From NCBI GenBank assembly GCA_013368445.1, contig JAACJO010000004.1, positions 1,674,001 through 1,738,000 of the forward strand: a DNA stretch of 64,000 bases, in the 5' to 3' direction. Of this stretch, positions 35,943-45,489 are shown one piece after another. A model generated the notes under the pieces. It made no database searches and was not told the origin of the DNA. It saw nothing but the letters and a program-made list of their open reading frames with translations. The DNA comes from Leucocoprinus leucothites (lineage: Eukaryota > Basidiomycota > Agaricomycetes > Agaricales > Agaricaceae). A program made the translations under genes and the position numbers. The first letter of the stretch is position 1. Each line of letters starts with the position of its first letter.

Positions 35943-36668
35943 TGCAAAGACAATAAGGACGGGAGATAATAGATGGTTGATGTGGGGTGGCTTGCGTGGT
36001 GCAAGGAGGGCGAGGGCGACGATGAGGAGGCTTTGGAAGAGTCAAGAAGCTCTTGAGTGAGGGACCCACTACGCCGCAGACGCTGGCTTTATACCCGTCC
36101 ACCAGCACAGGCGGATTGGTTCAGACCTGGGTTTTTTAATTGCTGGTTTTGGCAAGTGCTCAGAAAATTGCCTTGGACGGTAATTTGATGGATTGGTTCA
36201 GACCCAAGTTTTCTGAAAATTACCGAGAAGGGCAGTTTTAGCAACGGTCGACAGGCCCACATCAGAAGAAAAGTTGGATTGGTACTGTCAAGGCTTATCC
36301 CCGAAAAAGAGGACGACTTTCTGAATACAATAGCAGTGCAATTTGAAAATGAGATGGCTGTGGTTCAGAAAATTGCCATTTTTAGACTCACAGAATTTCC
36401 TTTTTGTCTTTGGAACTCGCTGGACCGAAAGACCCTGAAAACGCTCTGAGTCGGGGATAGAACCTGATAGAGAGTCGTGACATAGCCAATCAGCCAGCCA
36501 GGAAAGGTCTGCTTGAGTTTGGAGCTTTAAGTCCTGAGATAAAAACCATAAATGATCCACAGCTACAAAAGATTGTGATTTGTCATAGTTTAGGAACTGA
36601 GAGCTGGGCATTGCAATAGCGAGATTAGTCTTCGGGTAGCTGGAGGGCATTCCCACCCGTCGGAAACC
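35943..36668. other. Promoter region of C2H2 regulator 2
   Basis: Contains the promoter module listed separately and a third ACCAATCC in the same orientation (minus strand, 36276-36283). A short direct repeat, CAGAAAATTGCC, occurs near 36161 and again near 36366. No gene supported. Confidence 0.55.
36088..36213 (-). promoter_or_regulatory. Paired CCAAT-type promoter module of C2H2 regulator 2
   Basis: On the minus strand: distal element TTGGGTCTGAACCAATCC (core 36190-36197), proximal element CCCAGGTCTGAACCAATCC (core 36113-36120), cores exactly 77 bp apart, then TATAAA (36093-36088), 20 nt after CCAATC. Between them lies AATTTTCTGAGCACTTGCC. Order, orientation, spacing and the middle block match the promoter of C2H2 regulator 1 at 21904-22029. 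Confidence 0.65.
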
Positions 36669-37063
36669 TCAGGAGTGGACCGAAGAGCGATATGATTTAC
36701 CTCGACGTTCCATCAAGGCCAAGGCCAAGAAAGGGACTTGAGCCAGAGGTTCGTAGATAAGTAATTCAGAAAGCGGAAGGATGCCATGGCTCGTAGATAG
36801 TACTAGAAACCCACGGAGGCGTTGGAACATCCAGCCGTGCTCAAGTGTTGGCCAAGCTTGCCATCTCGGTCTGCTGGTGCAAGGTCGCTGAACCGTAAGC
36901 TGGTTAGCACTGGATCCAAGATAATTCGTCTCGTTCGGTGGCTTCTTGATACGGCCTGATGCACTGTTTCCAATACTGACAGCAACATCCCGTGTAAGAA
37001 AGACCACTCGCGTTCAATTTCGGCGAAGTATGCAAGTCGAGCACCGGTGTACAAGGTTTCATT
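36669..37063 (-). CDS. Hypothetical protein, start not found
   Basis: I do not recognise this. Two minus-strand segments look coding: NETLYTGARLAYFAEIEREW then SFLHGMLLSVLETVHQA (37063 downward, preceded by a CTAG acceptor), and HGWMFQRLRGFLVLSTSHG with LSELLIYEPLAQVPFLALAL. They are joined by a 65-nt intron starting GTATCAAG and ending TTCAG, with a GCTAAC branch-like site 17 nt before the acceptor. The frame stays open to a stop at 36669. No start codon links to it; the NDUFB10-type gene's stop is only 80 bp upstream. It could be a 3' fragment of a lost gene. Confidence 0.3.
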
Positions 37064-37143
37064 CTAGATGAACGACGAGAGATATGCGGATGGAGTGAAG
37101 TAGTCATCTATTGCCGACAAAAGGGTAGACAGTTTTCAAATGT

Positions 37144-37488
37144 TTAAACATCAATGCGTTTATAACCCTTCACCTAGAAAAAGTACGGGATCAATGACAG
37201 ACAGAACAGTAAATGAACTCTGTACGAACTCTGTTGTCCTGTAACATTTGGATGTACTTGTCCGCGAGCCATTTGCAGTTCTCGTAGTGGTTAACGCCCT
37301 CTCCCTTCTGGCATTTCTCGAGCTCGTCACGAACTAGTCGGACCTCCATAGCTTTTACCCAAGATTCGCGAATATGGTCATCACGTTCCGCAAGTTTCTC
37401 TACGGGTTACGGTTAGAATAAATTTATTGAATGATTATTGGTCGTGCTTACCCTTAATTTGTACCGCTCTTGCTTCGTCTATGGCCAT
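37144..37488 (-). CDS. Complex I accessory subunit, NDUFB10/12-kDa type
   Basis: This is a small accessory subunit of mitochondrial NADH:ubiquinone oxidoreductase. About 80 residues: MAIDEARAVQIK, then EKLAERDDHIRESWVKAMEV, RLVRDELEKCQKGEGVNHYE, NCKWLADKYIQML, and the conserved end VKGYKRIDV. The two cysteines (LEKCQ and ENCKW) match the family pattern of paired cysteines in the helical hairpin. Three exons; the final nine residues come from a separate exon after a 52-nt intron. It diverges from the enoyl-CoA hydratase gene (316 bp between starts). Confidence 0.85.
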
Positions 37489-37804
37489 GCTGGTGGATGT
37501 CGGGTGAATGGAAAGTGTTGTGCCTTGTTTGGCCAAACAAGTGTCCGCTCGGGATGGTCGGGAGCAGTCTGGCGCCCTCAATGAGGAGTAAATCAACCCA
37601 TCTTTCATTGCGCTTCCCGCTACACTCGGACGCAGTTTTCTGCCATTGTAATACTTAAAACTTGCGATGTTTAACAGGCGAAGTACTTTCAATTAGGCTG
37701 GGGTCGCGTTAGCCTCCGGCGAAGTTGTACTACTTATCACATGCTTCCATGCACTGTATTTAAACCACCGCGGACTGTCCTCGATTGCATCGACTGTAAG
37801 TAAT
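37489..37804. other. Divergent promoter region, NDUFB10-type / enoyl-CoA hydratase
   Basis: Both neighbours are transcribed outward, so their promoters lie here. A TTTAAACCACCGCGG stretch near 37759 is the only TATA-like candidate. No gene seen. Confidence 0.45.
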
Positions 37805-38934
37805 ATGTCCTACGTTTACCCCCTCAGCCTTCCCATCGAGAACCCCATTGTTACACTTACCAACCGTACGCCTTTCTGGACCTTTATTGCAGCTCGTTGA
37901 TTGTTCTGACTGTCTGACAGCCAAGCCCCATCTCTGGGTCATAGAGCTTCACAATGGCCAGGATAACCGGCTGACTGCAACCCTAGTTAACAAAGGTCTA
38001 CGCCCTGCACTTGATGCTGTTGAGAAGCATTGGCGCGAGCGGTGGAGAAAGGCTTGGGATGCCGATGACAAGGAGGGTGGACGAGGCGCATTGATTATAG
38101 TTGGACGTCGTGACCAGGACAAATTCTTCAGCAATGGTGAGTACAATCTTGTCAGTTCCGGTAGATTACTAAACATATTATATGCAGGTCTCGATTATGA
38201 AAACGTTCGTCATGATCCCAACTTCTTCCCAGGTAAAGCGTGGTCGTTGTTCCACTTGCCTGCAAGGACCTGATTATTTGGGTAGAAACCTTCAACCCTC
38301 TTCTAGCACGTCTTCTTCTGTTCCCAAGTATGTCGTGGAATATCATCTCCTTTCAAGGTTCTGATCTCCTCTTGTAGTTCCTACTATTGCTGCTATCAAT
38401 GGGCATTGCTTCGCCGGCGGCTTCATGCTTTCTTTGGCATGCGACTATCGAGTTATGACGGATGGTAGCAAGCGCAATGCATGGCTTTGCATGAACGAGG
38501 TTCGCTCTCTCAAGTAACCCAACATCTGTGAAATGAACTTTGTCTGTAGGTTCACTTTGGTGCTGTCTGGCCCCTGTCCTTCACTGCCATTCTCAAAGCT
38601 AAGGTCGGTAATCACGCCCTGCAACGCAAGGTCGCCCTTGAAGGCTACCGGTTTGTTCCCTCCGAGGCCCACTCCTTGGGTATTGTGGATCACCTGGTGA
38701 ACGGTAATACTGCTGCCGTCCTTGCAAAGGCGGAAGAAACTGCCGATCATATCAGCATCAATGCCTCGACCGGTGTCTGGGGTTTGATCAAGGTACGCAA
38801 TAGACACTTGATCATGTCAGGAACTTATTCATTCCCAGGCTGACCTGTACCGTGACACTGTGGAGAACATCCGGAAGGAGCTGAGAGCGACGAGCTCTAT
38901 CATCGCAGATAATGCCGCCAAAGCTCGCCTTTAA
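37805..38934 (+). CDS. Enoyl-CoA hydratase/isomerase family protein, likely peroxisomal
   Basis: This is a crotonase-fold enzyme, close to fungal delta3,delta2-enoyl-CoA isomerases that act in fatty-acid beta-oxidation. Start MSYVYPLSLPIENPIVTLTN at 37805. PHLWVIELHNGQDNRLT forms the first strands; FSNGLDYENV and IAAINGHCFAGGFMLSLACD carry the oxyanion-hole and CoA-binding loops; AVWPLSFTAILKAKVG and LGIVDHLV follow. It ends DNAAKARL: the last three residues (ARL) fit a type 1 peroxisomal targeting signal. Seven exons with short introns. Which of the hydratase or isomerase activities it has cannot be settled from sequence alone. Confidence 0.85.
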
Positions 38935-39779
38935 ATGACGGTTAGCCTGATCAATAGCTATGGGACCATCAGTAATGCGTATTTTAAAAGCGACGTATTG
39001 GGTATTATGAGGCACTGCCTAGCAGTGTCCTGTTTTAGTGGTTTGGGGGCCACCATAGTGTGATGGGAACAAGAACATGAGACCCGATTCTTCCAAAGCC
39101 AATTGCAGAGCTGGTATCTAGGATCCTGTGACGAGTCTATTGTCGCCTGCTTCAAGAATATACTTTCATGGGCGCCCAATTATCAGGGTGCTACGGATGT
39201 CTAATCGTCGTTCATGGAAACTTGATTTTCATCAGGCTGCTTTGTGTGCAAAGCGATCAGTGGTGCCCCCAGCCGCTTGCGAGTCGATATGATGCAGAAC
39301 GATGATGCCAAGAGGGGGAAAGCAGATCACAGACATGCAGGGCCCTTGTGATTTGATTGGTGTAAATGCAACGCATCTCGACACCAGAAATCAGTGATTC
39401 AGAGAGAATTAGTTGTTGCTAGCCGTAGCATATGGTCTTTGATGAATTCTTGTATTAGCATTTCTGTGTTTAAACTGACACCACCGTGTCGACGTGTGGT
39501 ATACACCCGGTTGCTCCATCTGATTTCATACGCCTTGTTCTGGCGGGTTGCTGCCAGGCTATCTTAATCCCGGGCGTCGGTACTCGAGGTATCCGATTTT
39601 GAACAGTCGGCTGTGCCGAGGACATCTCAGTGATACTTCCCAAACTCCAGCTGGTCTCGCTTGAGAAGCACCAGAGGAATTTGCCGGGCGCTACAGTTCT
39701 CATGTCACCTTCAAACACAACGTTAAACGCTAAGGTTAAACCCGTCAAGTGGAAGAACGAGAGATACCTTGGCCCAACC
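38935..39779. other. Intergenic stretch, no gene supported
   Basis: 3' region of the enoyl-CoA hydratase gene. Open frames on either strand are short and unconvincing. Confidence 0.45.
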
Positions 39780-40496
39780 TCAGGCGCATGGACCACCATA
39801 TGCCTCAGGCACTCTCGCCACTGCAGTCGAGTTCTTGGCTGGTCTTGGGACTAGCGGAGCAGACCGAGATGAAGATGGCTCATCTGTGTCAATGTCATAT
39901 CCGTCGGGCTGAGTAGTTGCTCCCAAGATCCCTATTTCTTGGCTCTGAGAATCCATCGGATCTGCTTGGTTACTGGATATCCGAGAAAACAACGGGATGA
40001 TATGAACAAGTTCAACATCAGGCCAAGCAGCCAATTCGGATTTACAGCTTAACCTAGGAAGAGATGCGGTAGAACAGTCCCCTCGGTCAATGTTGATTGC
40101 ATGAGAAGTACCATGCCCAAACACTTGGGCTTGAACAACGCCCATATCATTCATGGATTACAACAGGCTTAACGGAGGTCTGCAGCAGTATTGCATCTAT
40201 TTCTGGCTTTGTCGCGTTGGAAACATCCACAAAAGTAGTTCCGTGTGGATAAAACATGGATAAACAAGGCCCAGATTCGTCCGCTGGCCATTATTTACCA
40301 ACCTAATATATGCCCAGTTCACTGTGTGTTTACCATGCTCCTCAGCCTCTTGATCGCTCGCTTTTTTCAATTTGTCGCTCATCTCGGTCTGCGTGAGCAT
40401 CGTTAATACCGTTCCGACCCAAAGATGAGAATCGCTGGGCACCACTGTCGCATCAGGCCGTCGTGAAGTAACTGGACCATAAACCAAATCTGTCAT
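39780..40496 (-). pseudogene. Degraded or mis-assembled hypothetical gene
   Basis: The minus strand reads like protein in three consecutive frames: MTDLVYGPVTSRRPDATVV ... EEHGKHTVNWAYIRLVNNGQ, then DESGPCLSMFYPHGTTFVDV and KPEIDAILLQTSVKPVVIHE, then MGVVQAQVFGHGTSHAINI running to a stop at 39780. The joins near 40282 and 40149 do not coincide with usable splice sites but would work with a one-base change each. Either this is a decaying gene or the assembly has indels. No family recognised. Confidence 0.3.
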
Positions 40497-40794
40497 GCAG
40501 TGAGATATTTTTATGCCAGAATTGATTTGTAGCTGTACTGATCGAGTGCAGATGGCAATGGTGTGATGGAATGCTGGGAGAACAACACCATTCCCATACC
40601 CTCATATATATTCGGTGTAGTTCGATGCTTACCACACCTCTTTTCCCCTCCCTTTCTCTCGTCTCGTTGTAGTTGGTGCTCCAGGCAGGGCATTATCCCT
40701 TCATTTTCATATCCGACTTTTCTTTCGACCATCCAATCCTCTTGAGGAGGAGCATTCGGCTTCTTGTTCATTATTAATTATCTAGCCATCCAAG

Positions 40795-43007
40795 ATGCAA
40801 CTTCAGGTGTCGTTTATGACCTTGCTGGCCGGCATTTTTGTCGTTCTTTCTACAACACACGACGCTGTCAATGCCCTGCCCCTGTCTAAGAAGGAGAACT
40901 CGGGAATTGTGACTCTTCCCCTCAAACGAGTTGCTATCCCCCGTGATGTGCACCCTCAGATCGTGGGTCTCTTTGACTTGATGTACTACTAAGTCGTATA
41001 ACGTATACTCACTGGATCGCTCAGCTTCTCCAACAGCAAATCAACCGCAGCCGTCGTCGCATTGCGCGAATGACCGGTAGAGATGAACCCAGCCACGAGG
41101 AGCTCGAGCTTCATTTGAAACGACGAGTTTTGTCCGTTGAGGGCCCTGAGGGCCTCGAGAAACGCTACAATCGACAAGGTGTTCCGAAAACCCAAAGCAA
41201 AACGAGCTCTACAAAGACAAATAATAATAAAAAAGTAAACGGAGGCCTCAAAGGTCTGACTGGAGCTCTTACCGGTGCTGGTAATGGTCAGCAAGGAAAT
41301 GGCGGTGGGCGCCAAGGTGGTAATACTACCAGTGGCAAAGGCGCCAAGGGCACTAGCAAAGGCGGAAAGGGTGCCAGTGCTGCTGGTGCTGGTGCTGCCG
41401 GTGCTGCCAGTGCCGGTGTTGCTGGTGCTGGTGCTGGTGGTGCTGGTGCTGGTGCTGGTGCTGGTGCTGGTGCTGGTGCTGGTGCTGGTGCTGGTGCTGG
41501 TGCTGCTAGTGCCGGTGCCGATGCTGGTACGGATATTGGAGGGCCTGTGTGAGTAACGCACCTACTTCCAGTTCAAATTTCGTGGATTTTACTCCTGTCC
41601 TTTGCTTCAGATCTACGGATGGTGTTACAGTCGCAAACCAACCTGCTGTAGACAACTCTCTTGGCCTGAATATCGAGTGAGCAAACATCTCATTTCTCCC
41701 AAGCATTACTTCCTCACCTGGTATCAGGGGACCAGATGTTGGCTACCTCGCCACTGTCCAGATGGGCACACCACCACAGAACTTCCTAATTCTCATGGAC
41801 TCCGGCTCAGCTGATCTCTGGGTTGGAGCTGAGAACTGCCAATCTGATGCAGGAGGTGATTGTGTGAGTAGAGATCCATCTACAGTTTTGGTCATTTAAA
41901 TCGTGAGGTTAACCATTTGTTTCCTCAGGGTAACCATCGGTTCTTGGGCCCTCAATCTTCAAGCTCTTTTGTAGACACAAACAAACCCTTCTCTGTCACC
42001 TATGGAACTGGGTCTGTCTCGGGCGATATCGTCACCGATAATATTGCCATTGCTAATCTCCAGCTCAATAAACACACGTTTGGAGTTGCCACCACCGAAA
42101 GCGTTGATTTCTCAGACAATTCAACCCCCTTTGATGGTCTCATGGGCCTTGCGCAATCTGTGGGTTCACACTCATCCGCATCATCATATCTACATCTCAT
42201 TTCAAAATAGACTCTATCTAACCAAGGCGTACTCACACCGATCGAAGCCCTCGCCCAGCAAGGCTTAGTCAAGGAAGCTGTGATTGGGTATAAGATTTCT
42301 CGTCTGCAAGATAACAAGAATGACGGTGAAATTACTTTTGGGTAAGCTATCCATTGCCGCAGTCTAAAACAAGGTTTTTGATGTAAAGTACAGTGGAACC
42401 GACCCGGCGAAATTTGATGCTGCAACCGTCGTTGACCTTCCCAACGTGAGCAAGCAAGGATTCTGGGAAGCTAACATGGATGCTGTTTCCGTCGACGGCC
42501 AGGACCTTGGTCTCCAAGGCCGCACCGCTATTCTCGACACCGGTCAGTCTACCTGCTCCAGCAACCTACTCTAGTTAACCCGATTATTGACCCCATGATC
42601 ACTGTTAGGTACTACTTTGATCGTTGCTCCCGATGCTGACGCTCAGGCAGTCCATGCCCAAATCCAGGGAGCTAAATCTGACGGTCAAGGAGGGTTCACT
42701 GTCCCGTGCAATACCCAAGCATCGGTCGCTCTTACTTTCGGTGGAGCCTCATTCGCCATTGATCCCCGTGACATTGCTTTCCAACCTGTCGACCCCAATG
42801 ACCCCAATGGCGACTGTACATCTGGAATTGCCTCCGGAAACATCGGCGGTGCAAATGAGTGGCTTGTAAGTGTATTTCAGGTATATTTGAGTGTTTTCGA
42901 AGTGCTGAGCATATATATCTCTTTAGGTGGGTGACGTTTTCCTCAAGAACGCCTACTTTTCAACAGATGTTGGAAACAACCAGATGTCTTTGGCGAAACT
43001 CGCTTAG
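40795..43007 (+). CDS. Secreted aspartic protease with an alanine-glycine repeat
   Basis: This is a pepsin-family (A1) protease, secreted and made as a proenzyme. The signal peptide is MQLQVSFMTLLAGIFVVLST then THDAVNA. The propeptide (LKRVAIPRDVHPQI ... QQQINRSRRRIARMTG) is followed by a low-complexity linker of Gly and Ala encoded by an 11-copy GGTGCT repeat, then the catalytic core: GYLATVQMGTPPQNFLILMD|SGSADLWVG (first Asp, in DSG), GTGSVSGDIVTD (flap), FDGLMGLA, GRTAILDT|GTTLIVAP (second Asp, in DTG) and VGDVFLKNAYFSTD at the end. Nine or more exons. Both catalytic aspartates are present. A tandem relative lies 485 bp downstream; the repeat linker is absent there. Confidence 0.92.
41439..41504 (+). 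repeat. GGTGCT hexanucleotide repeat, 11 copies
   Basis: Perfect tandem array inside the first aspartic protease, encoding alternating Gly-Ala, extended on both sides by imperfect units (roughly 41380-41530). Confidence 0.93.
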
Positions 43008-43492
43008 AGGACCTCTACGATTAGACTACGCTCGTTTTTCAATAGCCTGTATTATCATGTACAATAATTTATAGGGAAGCTCTTAGTCAGGGAGCCTAAC
43101 GCACACGGAAACGTGCTCGTGACAGTGTGCCATCTTCAACCTGACCAACTACTACCAACTACTACCAACACCATGAAACCACGCGGATTTCCTGCCCTTC
43201 CAACACCCTTGGTTGGCACCTGAGCTCCAATGCCAGCCCGAAGTGCTTTTACCAGTCGGGCAAGTCATCGTCCCGAAAAAGAATAAATTGATGGGTCGAA
43301 GAACGGCTACTCCACAGGGTACACAGGAGCAAGGCGCGATGACTCTTTTTGCAGTTCAATCGACGCTTAACGTCCACAAGCCCGTGTCGCCTTTTCATCG
43401 TTTGCCACGACGTCCTGGTGACCCGTTAAAATATCCATTCGTTACAGTTCGCTCGTTCTTGAACTCCGATTTGCACTTTTTGGTTGGCTACG
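43008..43492. other. Spacer between the tandem proteases
   Basis: Promoter region of the second protease. Around 43143-43172 there is a short tandem repeat of CAACTACTAC. No gene seen. Confidence 0.5.
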
Positions 43493-45489
43493 ATGACAAA
43501 GGTCTTGCTACTCCAAATCCTTGCCGCGCTATTGCATTTCACAGTTGAGATTCAGGCTGGCCCTATGGGTTCAATCGTGTCAATACCTCTCGAGAAGACT
43601 ACGCCCCAAAGCTCTTCAACGGATTTTATCCCTTCCGTCGTGGTGAGTGGAGCAATGTTGTACTTAGCCCTAGATCATGGGACTGAAGACGAAAAAAAAA
43701 ACCGTTTCAGGTTCACCAGCAGCATGCGAACCGAGGAATTCGTAGGCTAGCACATATGAAGGGAGAAGCCGACCCACCCGAGCACGATCTTTGGGGTAGG
43801 ATATCAGTTCGATTGGCCGGTCTGCCCGAGTCTTCCCAGTTCATGCACAAGCTGATGAATAAGGCTGGTCTGTTCTCGGACCATCGCTCGGAGAGGAGGC
43901 ATGGGCATGCGGCCAGTCTATCAAGTCGGCTTTCCCCTCGAAGCACTCAGAAAAATAACTTGACGGCACCTACGTACCCAAATACCCTGAGCTTAGACAT
44001 CCAGTGTGTTCTTATTGATAGTCTCTATCTTCCAGCTCTAATTCACGGACAGGTCCAATGACAACGGTTGTGTGTATACTGTCGGTCAGCAACCAGCTAG
44101 TCGAATTTCTAACCACCATCCCGGCTAGATATGGCCAAGTTCGCGATCGGTACCCCTCCTCGGACCTTCTCCCTTTTGATGGATTCAGGTTCTGCGGATT
44201 TCTGGGTCGCGGGTGAGGGATGTCAAGGCAACGATGGCAAGAGATGTGTAAGACGTCTTTTCGGCTCCTGAGCATCAACTTCTCCTAACGATCCTTTCTG
44301 ATAGGGGAATCATACGTTCCTGGGTAACAACACCAGCTCCACCTTTAAGGACCTTCGTAGAGCCTGGTCTATTGAATACAATACCGGTACTGTTTCCGGG
44401 ACAGTTGCTCAGGACGACATCTCGGTAGCCAGCTTACATCTTGAGGACTTCAATTTTGGTGTTGCTCGCAAAGAGAGCTCTGAGTTCACTGGGTAATTGC
44501 CTCCCTGTTGCGAGTCGCCACAGACTTACCCCAATTTAAAAATTAGCAATGGGATTCTATTTGACGGGATAGCCGGTGTTGCCAAATCTGTAAGCTCAGC
44601 CCTTCCCCTTCTCTTTGGTCTCTAGTGATCCGTATCGTTCTTCAGATCGCCTCCAAGCAGAAAACACCTACCCTAATGGAAGCTCTTCATAAAAGTGGGA
44701 CAATCAAAAACTCCATTGTGTCTTTTAAAATTCCCCGTGCGGCGGACAACAAACCTAATGGAGAAATGACTTTGGGAGGCATGAATCCGGCACGATACAA
44801 AGCCAGTTCAATGGCCACTGTCAAGAACGTCAATAAGTTTGGATTCTGGGAGACACCCATCAGCCAGGTAAAGATCGATGGCAAACCCACCGGCTGGACT
44901 AATCGCACAGGTGTTTTGGATACGGGAACCGTATGTGCATTCTTCTGCATCTGATTGATTGGGAGGATGGTTGATACCTACCTTCTCGCCGGTCGCGTTG
45001 TGATGGCTGGTTTAATTTTGTAGGCTCTGTTAATAGCACCTCGGGAGGTAAGCGGCATTCTTGTCACTTACCTAAGCATTGAGCTGAGTAGACTCAGGAT
45101 GTTGACGCCATTCACTCTCAAGTCCCCGGGGCAAAGAAGATTGATGGAAGCTGGGCCGTGCCCTGCAAGACGAACGCATCAATCTCCCTTACCTTTGGCA
45201 GCATCGATTTTCCTATTAATCCTCGAGATTTGGCTTTCATCCCATTCTATGACGATGAGCCCGACGGTGACTGTTGGTCCGGAATCAGCATTGGCACAGT
45301 CGGGCCCTTTAATTTACCTACAACATGGCTGGTAAGTCTGTATTGCCTAAGTACTTCGACCTTGTTACTGACATGAATCATTCATCACCTGTCATTCCAT
45401 AGCTCGGTGACACATTTTTGAAAAACGTTTACCATAGCCTAAATGCTGATGAAGGGAAAGACGAGATCACTTTTGCCAAACTCAAGTGA
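43493..45489 (+). CDS. Secreted aspartic protease, tandem relative
   Basis: This is an A1-family protease. Signal peptide MTKVLLLQILAALLHFTVEI then QAGP; propeptide with VHQQHANRGIRRLAHMKG, the counterpart of the upstream gene's QQQINRSRRRIARMTG. The core is NTLSLDIQ|SNDNG|YMAKFAIGTPPRTFSLLMD then SGSADFWVAGEGC (first Asp), NTGTVSGTVAQDD (flap), FDGIAGVAKS, GVLDTGTALLIAP (second Asp) and LGDTFLKNVYHSLN. The exon carrying SNDNG is only 23 nt or so and is needed to align with GPDVGYLATV in the neighbour. It lacks the Gly-Ala linker. Both catalytic residues are intact, so it looks functional. It arose by tandem duplication, now well diverged. Confidence 0.9.

Noticed and set aside
43213..43548. 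112-codon plus-strand ORF between the proteases
   Set aside because: It begins at a non-ATG codon and overlaps the second protease's signal-peptide exon in another frame; no splice support.
44042..44130. Apparent stop codon and frame break before the catalytic core of the second protease
   Set aside because: A very short exon (SNDNG) between two introns restores the frame and aligns exactly with the first protease, so it is not a pseudogene.
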